Of a stretch of 32,431 nucleotides of DNA, positions 1 through 9,299 are shown one piece after another (the first letter of the stretch is position 1; each line of letters starts with the position of its first letter). Made by a program: the position numbers and the translations under genes. Origin of the DNA: Tieghemiomyces parasiticus (lineage: Eukaryota; Kickxellomycota; Dimargaritomycetes; Dimargaritales; Dimargaritaceae). The notes below the pieces were generated by a model. That model worked only from the letters and a program-made list of their open reading frames with translations. It had not been told where the DNA came from and made no database searches. The stretch spans positions 1 to 32,431 of the forward strand of contig JANBPT010000523.1 of NCBI GenBank assembly GCA_027575765.1, given 5' to 3'.

Positions 1-734
1 TGTGTGGCCCAAGGGGAGGGGCAACTAGTAAAGACCAAGGGAGGGTCGCAGGCGAGCAGGCCAGTTAGAAGTAAAGATAGTTATTTATTATACACTTAAT
101 GAGACAGTTGGTTATGGCTGGTTTGCCACCTTTAAGTATGTGCAGTTGAAGTGATGTGAAACCATTTGGTGTATCTTAGGCACTGTAGTTGGAGACCTCG
201 TCTATGCAAAGTGAGATCCCAAGTCAAGTTGGATTTCCTTCCAGAGTCTGAGGGTTGCCTTCTTCCTAATTCTCATGGAGGACAACTTATCAGCAGTGGA
301 GGCTTCCACATTCCATCTGGAAGGCCTGTCCTAGAGAGAGGCAACCTTCTTTGAAGGGGAGGCTTCCTGGGGGGTGCCTTGGTTACTGTATCAGGACGTA
401 AATGTTGTATTTTCTGGAATTTTTCTTAATTCAATTAAGTCTCCTGGACCTTCCCTGCCACATTCTTTTTGTTAAGGTTTATGTCTGGCAATCTGCCTTA
501 CCAACCTAAGCATACTAGGCACTCCAATTACTCAGCAACTTTACCACTGTGCTGACATTAGGCCCAAGTCTAATACCATAACCAAAAGGCTATTTGACTA
601 TCACAGAACTTATATTTCTGAAATAGTAGACTTGGACTTTAACTTGGGATAATCTTATGAGGTGGTTCCTAATGACCATACCTTGAATATGTGCAGTCTA
701 AAAATGAATGAGTATCACAATGACAATAAAACTA
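1..734. other. Gene-free AT-rich left edge
   Basis: No reading frame here resembles a known protein. The stretch is visibly richer in A and T than the gene-bearing part after position 3460. Between about 220 and 370 several related purine/pyrimidine words recur (gaggcttcc, gaaggcctg, aaccttcttt), which gives small local inverted repeats but no clean element. It could be old transposon or LTR debris, but no boundary can be drawn. Confidence 0.5.
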
Positions 735-806
735 CTCTCCGGCGGGGAATTGAACCCCGGTCTCCTGCGTGACAGGCAGGGATACTTACCACTATACTAC
801 CGAAGA
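735..806 (-). tRNA. tRNA-Asp (anticodon GTC)
   Basis: Read on the minus strand this 72-nt segment folds into a complete cloverleaf. The acceptor arms (800-806 and 736-742) pair over 7 bp with one G-T wobble, the discriminator is G (735), and the anticodon stem cctgc/gcagg encloses the loop CTGTCAC with anticodon GTC at 771-773. The T arm carries the canonical GGTTCAATTCC B box. There is no intron. A run of four T on the minus strand (728-731) four bases past the 3' end is a plausible Pol III terminator. The sequence closely follows the usual eukaryotic tRNA-Asp consensus, so it is probably functional. Confidence 0.97.
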
Positions 807-840
807 CGCTTTTTATGTTGAGCCCAGATAGTCATTTGGA

Positions 841-918
841 ATCCTGAAGATTCCTGAGGGTCGACTCTATTACATAAGGTCAATGATACCAAATGGAGTC
901 GACTACAAGGATCAGGAT
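841..918. repeat. Imperfect 78-bp palindrome upstream of tRNA-Asp
   Basis: Nested inverted repeats are visible. The outer arms are ATCCTGA (841-847) and TCAGGAT (912-918). The inner arms at 860-871 and 892-903 match at 11 of 12 positions and each carry a GTCGAC core. The central loop is about 20 nt. The structure lies 35 bp from the 5' end of the tRNA gene. It could be the remnant of a miniature inverted-repeat element; no flanking target duplication was seen. Confidence 0.6.
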
Positions 919-1570
919 AAAAGACTGAGGCCTTGGGAATGACAGCTTTTCAATTATGCACCTCCGGCAGATTTCCCACCAGCTGATGGTCTAAATGTCC
1001 TATGACCTAGGCAACCTCTTGTTCTGCAACTTTTTGATTTATTATATTTCATATCCTGGAGGGCCAATAGGTGAAGTGGCAAACTATGTAGTAGCCAGCA
1101 GGGCCACAGCCTCCTGGAGATTCAGAATCATTATTTATAGCCCAAGCTTCAGCACATCTGAGCTCGGGGAGTGTTTTCCCAACCCTGCCTTGGGGTACTA
1201 TTATTTATTAAATCTACTATCACGCACTATGCTACACAGTTATTGTTGTACGCCAGGGCTATTAGCCTATTAGCCGGGTACCTGAGCTTGGTTCATCTGT
1301 TTTTGATATTTTGTTAGCTCTGGTGGCCACCGGATATGGCCGCCGGAAGGGTATTCTTTTAGCTTGTTTGCACTAGCTACTGCCAATGGTGGTAATATGA
1401 CGACAACCCCATTGACAGTAGGTTCCACCATCCAACAGTAGTCTATTCTTTAGTATATATATTGTTCCTGTTGCGCCTAGTAATAAATTGACACCTCTTT
1501 CCTGAAAAACACATACCTTTTTAAAATGCTTTACTATTTGAACTCGACTCCGTTTATTAACAAGGTACAA
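919..1570. other. Gene-free stretch
   Basis: No recognisable gene. An AT-rich open frame of 92 codons at 995-1273 (+) has no similarity that I recognise and a composition typical of chance frames. It sits between the palindrome and the duplicated 103-bp segments and may be transposon debris. Confidence 0.4.
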
Positions 1571-1673
1571 CATTTTGTGTGATGAGGGCACCTCTATTGC
1601 CGCCTACAAACCTCCTGATAATCCAATTCATGATCATTGGGGGATACCTATAGTCCGCCAGTCTATCACGGAC
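1571..1673 (-). repeat. Diverged 103-bp repeat, copy A
   Basis: This segment is related to copy B at 1941-2043. Shared blocks include TGTGATGAGGGC, then ATCATTG followed by GGGATACCT, then GCCA and CTATCACGG. On the minus strand it is open and reads ...RDRLADYRYPPMIMNW..., matching ...RDSMADNRYPAMIIYW... in copy B. The peptide family is not recognised. Similarity kept at protein level suggests both come from a once-coding unit such as a duplicated exon or transposase fragment. Confidence 0.6.
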
Positions 1674-1838
1674 TAATACATTCTCTTATATTCTATCATA
1701 TCATCTACACCATAAACATTGATCTGACAAACCCCTATTATTCTATGGCTAACTTTGCCTATCTACACCTTTGATAATCATCATGTTGTTCTCTTTACAC
1801 CCAATGTATTTTCCTCTGATTATCTATGCTACCATCCT

Positions 1839-1846
1839 TATAAAAG
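1839..1846 (+). promoter_or_regulatory. Orphan TATA box (TATAAAAG)
   Basis: A textbook TATAAAAGG sits between the two 103-bp repeats, about 30 bp upstream of an A-rich potential start region (ACAATAGAACAAG). No downstream plus-strand gene is recognisable, so it could be a relic promoter of a mobile element or a chance match. Confidence 0.25.
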
Positions 1847-1940
1847 GACACCAGTTTGGCACTTCACAATAGAACAAGTATTCACCAATTCCTATTTCCT
1901 AGTATCCATTGAGACCCCTTAAACCCCTGACACACCATCA

Positions 1941-2043
1941 TATTTTTGTGATGAGGGCGCCTTAACTGACTCTTACCAAATTTTTTCATGCCCCAATATA
2001 TTATCATTGCGGGATACCTGTTGTCAGCCATGCTATCACGGCT
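1941..2043 (-). repeat. Diverged 103-bp repeat, copy B
   Basis: Partner of copy A with the same length and order of conserved blocks, 370 bp away in the same orientation. It lies 50 bp beyond the stop codon of the mariner transposase remnant, so it may be part of that element's 3' region or of the sequence into which it inserted. Its minus-strand reading is open through the conserved block. Confidence 0.6.
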
Positions 2044-2092
2044 TAATATAGATGCAGCAAAAATGCTTGTGAATTTCCAAGTCAAATGATGT

Positions 2093-3176
2093 TTAGTCAA
2101 TATAACCACCATCACTCTGTACCACTTGGCAAGCCCTTTCTATCCAGCTAGCAAAGCAGGCTTTAAAGTCATTTGGCTAGAGACTGGCTAGCTGCAATTG
2201 CCAGGCGTCCACAACTGCCTCCAGTATACTGACCTTCTTGCACCTCAGCCGCTGTTTGACATTCCTGAACAGCCAGGTCACATGGGGGCCAGGTCACGAC
2301 TATAGGGAGGGGCCAAAAGAAGTTTGAGTTTAGAGGCGGAAAGGTAAGCCTGGGTAGCTGCACCACAATGCGGTGGTGCATTATCATGGTGAAGTTGCAG
2401 AGGGTGACAGTCTAGACTTCCACTTGCCTCTGCCCAGGCCTGGACCATAGGCTTCACCCCGTACTCTACATAGAGTTTGGTGGTAATCCTGACACCCAGG
2501 GGGCTTGCCATTCAGGTGCAACAGGCCACGCCTGGTGTAAAAACAATGGTCAGCATTACCTTGGGTGTGGTGTGGCCTTGGCGGGTCTCAGTTGGGATTG
2601 GGCCACCATTAGGGCACCACCTCCAATGACTAGAGCCATCAGGGGGATTATAAAGGTACACCCAAGTCTCATCACCTGTGACGATGGAGTCCAGCAGGTA
2701 GTCACTGGCCCCACTGAACTCCTCCAGGAACTTGGTGGCAAAACGCATCCGCTTGTGGCGCTGGTTGTCGGTGAGGTTGTAGGGAATCCAGCAATTGAAA
2801 TAGCTATGTAGTCCCAGGCCCCTGTGCAGGACATGGCGCATGGTATTAGGGAGAAGTATGGCAGGCCCAGGCCAGCTGCTCAGCAGTAAGTCGAGGGTCT
2901 TCCTTCAGCCGTCTTAGCATCACTTCCCCATAATATCTGCCAATGTCATCTGATGGGCAGCTAGAACGTGGGTTGGCTTCAAAAGAGTGGTGACCTGTGC
3001 AAAAGCAAGCCAGCCACCTGTAGGTGGTGGAGTGGCTAGAGGCAGCCAGGCCCAGTTTGGAAGTCAAAACATTGAAAATATTATCTGTCTCGCGGCCCTC
3101 CAGATAGTAATTATAAATAAGGACCCATACATCATGCCTGGTTAACTTGAGTGGAGCGGGTTTGAGAAGTAGTCAT
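2093..3176 (-). mobile_element. Decayed mariner (DD34D) transposase
   Basis: This is a Tc1/mariner-superfamily transposase pseudogene, read from an ATG at 3174-3176 to a TAA at 2093-2095. The N-terminal part (about 2846-3165) has the mariner helix-turn-helix pattern with LTRHDVWVLIYNYYLEG and TTYRWLACF. The middle part has WIPYNLTDNQRHKRM, the first Asp motif VTGDETWV (Asp codon 2671-2673) and HDNAPPH (Asp codon 2383-2385). PPYSRDLAP leads to the third Asp (2277-2279), 34 residues after the second once a single-base shift is ignored. The C-terminus has WLFRNVKQRL and a typical SDGGYID ending. Frameshifts near 3160, 2850 and 2280, a TGA at 2512-2514 and a TAG at 2177-2179 make it inactive. Terminal inverted repeats were not found. 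Confidence 0.92.
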
Positions 3177-3463
3177 GGTGGATGGTTAAAAAAGCAAGCT
3201 GTGAAGTCAAAAATGGTTTAATCTTGGAGCGGTTTATACCAATCGATTTGCCATTATTAACTCTCCCAGGTTTCGTCTGGAACACTACGGCCTGAGGCCT
3301 TCAGATTAAAATTCCACGAATATTTAGTGGCACCTATACATACTAGCGCTCAATCCATACGGAACTTTTGAAGAGTAATCACATGTATTATAGTGCAAGA
3401 ACCCTAGTTCAGAATTAGACAAGTTATCACCAACTACACACCTCCTCGGCCGCACAGTGGCGG

Positions 3464-6004
3464 CTAGGAGCGCTTGATGGTGATTTTGGGTGAGGTATAA
3501 AGGGTCGGTATATCGGTAGGACCAGTCGGAAAGAAATGTAGAAGGAGAACGTACTGACCGTTAGGCACATTGTAGACGTTGGTTGGTGTGGCATAAGAGT
3601 GAGCGGTACCATCCCAGCGGTAGGTGTAGTAAGGGTTCCCAGCGGAGTCCATGTTCTTCTCCAGGTACATATAGTGGCCATCGCCAACGACACCATGAAC
3701 ACTGGACGGAGTCGCGGCCTTTGCAAGGCGGATGCGGACGCGGTAAATGGGAAGTTTCAAACGGAAGACGATGACAGGCACATCCTCTCCGACGAACGTA
3801 AACGTAGAGCCGTCACCAAGGATGTTGCCGGTGGCACTGTTGATCATGTTGGGGAGTGGGACACCATTCCAGGAGGCATCGAGGATGGGGATATTGGTAG
3901 AGTTGTACACGTAGCTGAGGTACGGAATGGTGACGTTGTTACCGGTGAATCCGGGCTTGGGGAAGAGGTTGAGGAAGCCACCCCCGAGCAGGAGGTCCTC
4001 CATGGTGTAGTCGCCGTACTCGCACATGAAGGCGTTCTTGACAGACCCCTGAGCTGGGACGGGCTTCGTGTAGACGTTATACGACGGGTAGAGTACACTG
4101 GTGTCCTGGTGGGGTGGAATGGCGACAGTGCCGTCCCTGAAGAAGGAGGAGACTGACTGGGCGCGTACGAACTCGTAGCCGTACTCCACATTACGGGTGC
4201 TGGTATTGTTGAGGTAGAAGTTCAAGGTGAACTTGCTCGTGAGGTTGCTGACGTACCCCGAACCAATCGTGTAGACGTTGTCGACCGTGAACTCGGTGTT
4301 GTAGGCCTTGACCATATCGACAAGCCCGTTGCCCTGGAGTGCCGGTGAGTAGGGAACATTGGGTTTCTGGTACATGATGGTGGCCGTGTTGAGGATGCGC
4401 TGGAGGGCGGCGTTACGGTCGGGGGCCTTGCCGGACTGCTTTAGAAGCGCAAAGACGCCTGCAATGTACGGAGTGGCCATAGAGGTCCCCGAGTCGAGCC
4501 CGTACCCGCCGACGGCTAGAGGGATGGTGGAGTAGACGTTGGAGCCGGGTCCCATGATCTCGGGCTTGACCTTACCGTCGGGTCCGGGCCCCCACGACGA
4601 GTACCAGGACGGCACGATGGGGTTGCTGTTGGTGAAGGACGCAACGCGGTCGTTGATCTTGACGGTGGCTGTACCCGTGGCCAGCAGACTGATGAGGGAC
4701 TGGCCGTCGGACTGAAGTAGCGTGAAACCAGGGATGGCATTGTTGTCAACATCGCCGACGTAGCCTGCGTACCCCGCTTGATTGTGGTACAGCGCCAGGG
4801 CGACTCCGCCGGCGGCCTTCACGTTGGCGGTCTTGACCTGGTCGGAACATCCGCCGACCTGGACGAGCACCACGGCACCCGGGGCCGCCGTAATGGCACC
4901 GCAGGCCAAGTCGGTCGTTGCCCCGGAATCGCGGGCGCGCACTAGGGGGACGTTGTTGAGGTTGAGCGGCGGAAGGTTGTGCTGCTGGTCCGACCGGGGA
5001 ATGACGACCTTGGTGGTGCCGACCGTGACGTTCATGGTGTGGGAGTAGTAGGTGGGAAGGTCGACGGCGCCGACCGCCACACTCATGTTGCTGGTGGCCG
5101 GCGAGTTGACGGCCCAAAGGGTGTCGGCCCCAAAGTTGCCCACAGCAGCGACTGCGATCACGCCCCGCAGGCCCAGTCGGTAGACGACCTCGTCCACCAT
5201 CATCGTACTCCAGCCGCTCGGTGACCCGAACGACATGTTGACAATATCCATCCCGTCCGAGGCGGCCCGGTCCAGGGCGGAGACCACCACATCGTTCCTG
5301 GTCATACCGTTGCACCCCATGACGCGGTAGATGCCCAAGGTGGCCTTGGGCGCGACGCCCTTGAACACGCCGTGGCTACCCGCCGCAATCCCCGCCACGT
5401 GGGTGCCATGCACGGAACACGAGGTGTGGGGGTCGTTATCGGGCTGGGGCTGGTTGTATCCGTCAAAGTTATCACCAACGAAATCGTACCCGTACTGGAT
5501 GCGACAGCCGGAGGTCTTGTAGCAGTTCCCAAAGGCCGGGTGGTTATAGTCAAGGCCAGAGTCAAGGATGCCGATCTTGACCCCGGTGCCGTCCAGGTTA
5601 TATGAGGAATGGAGCTGGGCGACGCCGGTGAACTGGTGGGCCAGCATGGGCATGGGCGGTAGGGAAGTGGTTAAAGGACGGGCCTTTTTGAATGGTGAGT
5701 CGGCGTGTTTAATCGTGCGAATCGGCCACAAACTCTGGGTGGCGAACAGGCTGGTGACGCCGTCTTGGTAACGATCATCAAATGCCACGCTGGAACCGCT
5801 AAGGAGGGTGGTGTAGTTTCGGGTAACCGTGAACGGAATGCTGGCGTCCTGCATGTTCTGAGCGAACTGGGCAACGCCGCTATACTCGACCACGAAGACA
5901 TTAGGGATGCGGTTGAGTTGGTTGATGGTGGCGTCCAACTGGGCGACGGCGCATCCGTAGAAGGCTAAGGCGGTGAGGCCGCCAAGCAGGGCTGTGCAGC
6001 GCAT
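3464..6004 (-). CDS. Secreted subtilisin-like serine protease (S8A) with PA domain
   Basis: This encodes 846 residues in one exon. A signal peptide (about 1-21, ending CAVAQ) is followed by an I9-type propeptide (about 34-100) and the catalytic domain (about 124-540). The triad is complete: Asp148 in GILDSGLDYNHP, His199 in HGTHVAG and Ser508 in SGTSMATPYIAG, with oxyanion Asn290 in AVGNFG. A protease-associated (PA) insertion lies at about 350-450, as in the minor extracellular protease Vpr/pyrolysin group. The C-terminal 270 residues look like Fn3-type beta domains. Several N-X-S/T sites fit secretion. The start is the only Met in front of the signal peptide. Such enzymes digest extracellular protein; a role in saprotrophy or in attack on a host is inference. 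A TATA-like box lies 110 bp upstream. Confidence 0.96.
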   Translation of the reverse strand: MRCTALLGGLTALAFYGCAVAQLDATINQLNRIPNVFVVEYSGVAQFAQNMQDASIPFTVTRNYTTLLSGSSVAFDDRYQDGVTSLFATQSLWPIRTIKHADSPFKKARPLTTSLPPMPMLAHQFTGVAQLHSSYNLDGTGVKIGILDSGLDYNHPAFGNCYKTSGCRIQYGYDFVGDNFDGYNQPQPDNDPHTSCSVHGTHVAGIAAGSHGVFKGVAPKATLGIYRVMGCNGMTRNDVVVSALDRAASDGMDIVNMSFGSPSGWSTMMVDEVVYRLGLRGVIAVAAVGNFGADTLWAVNSPATSNMSVAVGAVDLPTYYSHTMNVTVGTTKVVIPRSDQQHNLPPLNLNNVPLVRARDSGATTDLACGAITAAPGAVVLVQVGGCSDQVKTANVKAAGGVALALYHNQAGYAGYVGDVDNNAIPGFTLLQSDGQSLISLLATGTATVKINDRVASFTNSNPIVPSWYSSWGPGPDGKVKPEIMGPGSNVYSTIPLAVGGYGLDSGTSMATPYIAGVFALLKQSGKAPDRNAALQRILNTATIMYQKPNVPYSPALQGNGLVDMVKAYNTEFTVDNVYTIGSGYVSNLTSKFTLNFYLNNTSTRNVEYGYEFVRAQSVSSFFRDGTVAIPPHQDTSVLYPSYNVYTKPVPAQGSVKNAFMCEYGDYTMEDLLLGGGFLNLFPKPGFTGNNVTIPYLSYVYNSTNIPILDASWNGVPLPNMINSATGNILGDGSTFTFVGEDVPVIVFRLKLPIYRVRIRLAKAATPSSVHGVVGDGHYMYLEKNMDSAGNPYYTYRWDGTAHSYATPTNVYNVPNGQYVLLLHFFPTGPTDIPTLYTSPKITIKRS

Positions 6005-6113
6005 GGCAGACGGAAGGGATTAGCAAGGATTAGGTTGTGTAACAGGGTGCAGGTTCGATGGGAGAGCGTGTGATGGTGTGGTGAGATGGAGGAGCGGTTG
6101 CCGATGGGTCCGG

Positions 6114-6120
6114 TATTTAA
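6114..6120 (-). promoter_or_regulatory. TATA-like box of the subtilase gene
   Basis: The minus strand reads TTAAATA 110 bp upstream of the subtilase ATG, which would place transcription start roughly 80 bp before the coding region. It is the only TATA-like word in the proximal upstream region. Confidence 0.45.
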
Positions 6121-9100
6121 GTAAGCGGGTATCTGGTCCACCAGGGCGTTATCCCAGTCGTGGAGCAGGCTTCTCTATCATCCCCCACCCTTTATGTGTG
6201 GGCCCTAGTTGGGGTGCGATCGCCAGGATTAGGGAAAGACGGATATTTTCGTGGCCCGGGACTTTAATGGTTCCAGCCTATCGCCAGTTTGCTCATGTTG
6301 GGCGAAGCAACGGCCAGACCTGGTGCCGGGTGACTGTTGACCATGTATGAGTGAGGGAGTGTGGGGGCGAGCCGCTGATCACTTACCTGACTGTCACTCG
6401 CCTTCAATTGTTGCTACTCATACTGTGGACCTCGCCCAGCTGGCAGTTCAATGTTGACTCTCTCTCTCTCTCTCTCTCGCTCGCGTGCGCTCATGGATGA
6501 CCCATTTTTTGGTCTACGATATTGGAAGTCGAAGTCACCAATAGTCCCTGCATACTACTCAATAGCCAACGGTCGGTACAAGCATGTGAGACGCTTAGGT
6601 CTAAACACATGGTTTAAACGCCTCATTCATCCTTCCCTATGATCTACCATGGCTTACGAAGCCACAGCTCAAGAACAGGATAATCAGTACTATCAGTCTC
6701 ACGACCATTGGGTGGACTGATTCGTCGTTTTCCGTATTCTTCTATCTTCGAGTTTAGCCTGGCAGCATTCTCCATTACGTTGTTCATGGTGGTTTCGTTT
6801 GGGGGTATAGACCGCCTGTGTCGGATATCCCCAATCCCAAAGTGGGCGGCTAAGCCTTTACCAAGTAGTGACACTTGCATGTATACTTGTTATATATCAG
6901 TTAGCAAAATTATTACGTGAGCTGATCTTTATTTGTCGCATTGCTTTATTTATTTGTTAATGCTCGCTAGACTGGAGCCAAATCACCTACATGGGCCCGT
7001 GGATCATCAAGCCCGATTTCCTTCCAGCGGGCTAAGGCAGAACAGATTATCTCACTCCCGCCTGGGGTCATTCTGGTCCAGCGGCTCGATAGCGACGATG
7101 GTTAATGCGGTGGGCAGCCATTAGCACGGGAAGCAAGGTGTGTTGCACCAGATGCAATACAGACCCCAAGGTTTTCCCACGTCCTTGAGAAGAGTCTTAG
7201 GGAGGAATGGAATGTTAGGGAGCCAGATATGGATCGGCACGACGGGAGGTTGTCAATTGTTACAAAAAGTTCGCAGCAACTCCAAGGGTTTGTCGGGTAT
7301 TTCTGGGGTCGGCATTCCGCCGAGCCTGTTCTACCGGGAAGTTAGCGGCAATTCTAGGAAGCGGATACTACGATATATGGTATGCGTGCCCATCCTTTAT
7401 TGTACCATACCCCTATGTTTGTTATTGAACTGTGAGTACGCTGTACATCCCAGCTGACTGCCAACTTTCCAATGACTGTCCCAGTTTGGGTTGTTTCTGT
7501 AGGGCGATACCCAATGCCCCTATCCCAAGTTTCCCAGCTGACACTCCAAAAATTCAGGTGTGAAATAGAACTGTTCATCACTTGCCTGCGAGAACCGTGA
7601 GCTGTATAACCTGAACAAGCGGTCTATGTAAGGAAGGAGATCGACGTTTTCTGAGCATGTCGGTTCGCACGCTTCGTCTCGCGCGCCTTTGCTGGCCAAG
7701 TATAGCTTGGTATTCCCGCCTTTTTTTCCTGCTATGACCACGCGAAAGATAGTCAGGCTTCGGCCACAGTAGTAGTCGGCCGGTGTTCCCGGGTTAAGCT
7801 CCCCATCATCGCAGTCAGCGACGACATATCAACCGTGAAGCGAACAAGGGTTTACCATATTCCGCTGTATAAACCACCTATTTGATGATTGTGACAGTGC
7901 TGCGTAAACCTTCTAAAGTATATTAATAGACCTGAACAATGTGTGTGGCAACTTATTACTATGCGGGTAGGTTTCGCCTAAGCCCAGGGTTCGGTATTTT
8001 CCTTTTCATAGTAACCATTTCGTTGATGCCATTCCGCGGTGGGACGGAAGAAACTTGGCGTTGGCTGCGTTGATAACGAGCTTTGTCTCTTTTCCCTGCA
8101 CAGCAGATGTGGTAATGTCCAGGTTTTTAGCCCAGAAAAGGATAGTATGTGGCACATCCCTCCCTGGCATGCTGGACTGCGCCTGGCTGGCTCAGCTATG
8201 CTTATAGACCGACCAGTTCTAGAGCACATTAATCTACCTCCCTAGCCACCTGGTCAATAAATGGCGATCCGTCTCATACCATATTCCACACTCTAGTCAC
8301 CGTTCAAGCCTGCTGGTTTTGGTTGTACATAGTATCCGCTTTAGTGCGCGGTTTGACATATGTTATGGTTTTAGCAGGCTCCTTGTTTTCGGCATTACAA
8401 TTATAACTACGCAGTGGAAGCAACCCTTGTACACAAGCATCCGTGCCGCAGGTACCCGTAGCCTTGTACTCATCTCCGATAGACATCCAACCAACTTCCA
8501 TCATTAAACGGAGGGTATGACATGAAGTTGCCCGACCCTATAACGCAACGGTTTACAGATCGCAGAATGATGGTTCTATCCAAAGTGTAAGGTCGGTCTG
8601 ACTGGCGCCGTAAAGCCATGTCATTGATCACACCACTGGCTGTTTACAGTACGAAACTTGGTCAGCATCCCAACACCATCTGTGCCCCTTCCCTATCTCT
8701 TTAAGTGGCCATCTTACCCACCTCTAATTCTATGATGCTACTGTTAGGATACAAACCACCCTGTGCTGCTCAGCTTCCTTACATTACATCCACCAGAGAA
8801 CCTCTCTCTAGGCGAGCAGATCCTTCTCTCCACACACCAAATGGCCATGCTGTACTCCCCCCCCCTGGACACGGTACTTGTGACTCAGACTTTTCTATAG
8901 ATGAACCCGCCATACACTACTTGTCAGCAATCCCAACCTTATGCTACACGGTTAGTTAACCGACTCTCTTGATTCGTCGCGCGTGGTAAAATGTTCATCA
9001 CTCTCTAGAACAGTGTGGGGTTCTCAAAATATGGATGGTTAGATAACGCGCATATCCCGCTCCCGGGTTCACTGGATTCAAGGCTGCATTGGGGCGGGGA

Positions 9101-9196
9101 TAAGGTGGCCATTTTGAAGGTAAGTGTCTGGTACCACGTCATCGACTTAGGTCTCTGATTAGAGCTCCTGTCTGTGTCGATTCGGTTAGCCATGGC
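6121..9196. other. 3-kb region without recognisable genes
   Basis: Both strands were read. Open frames are all under about 110 codons and show no familiar motif, and no convincing spliced gene could be assembled. A CT microsatellite lies at about 6456-6479, and a 6-bp hairpin (AGCCCG/CGGGCT) at 7010-7033. A 73-codon minus-strand frame at 7520-7741 is the least random-looking but has no identifiable family. The span contains the promoter of the subtilase at its left end and the 3' end of the FtsJ-like gene at its right end. Confidence 0.4.
6456..6479. repeat. CT dinucleotide microsatellite
   Basis: About 23 bases of uninterrupted CT/TC repeat, followed by a CG-interrupted extension (CGCTCGCG). 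Confidence 0.85.
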
Positions 9197-9202
9197 TTTA
9201 TT
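9197..9202 (-). terminator. Poly(A) signal AATAAA for the FtsJ-like gene
   Basis: AATAAA on the minus strand, about 98 nt after the stop codon of the gene at 9300-10961. The distance is usual for a fungal 3' UTR. Confidence 0.45.
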
Positions 9203-9299
9203 CAGAATTGGCTGATTCGCACAGTTGATATGGCTGTCGGATACTGGCGGCCTTTCCGCCCGGATTGGGTTCCTACAGCAGCGATGGCCACACAAGAAT

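Noticed and set aside
3599..4156. 185-codon plus-strand frame inside the subtilase gene
   Set aside because: It is antisense to the protease C-terminal region with no recognisable motif, and is explained by codon bias.
7520..7741. 73-codon minus-strand frame as a small gene
   Set aside because: No motif, no neighbouring exon that could be joined with convincing splice sites, and composition similar to surrounding non-coding DNA.
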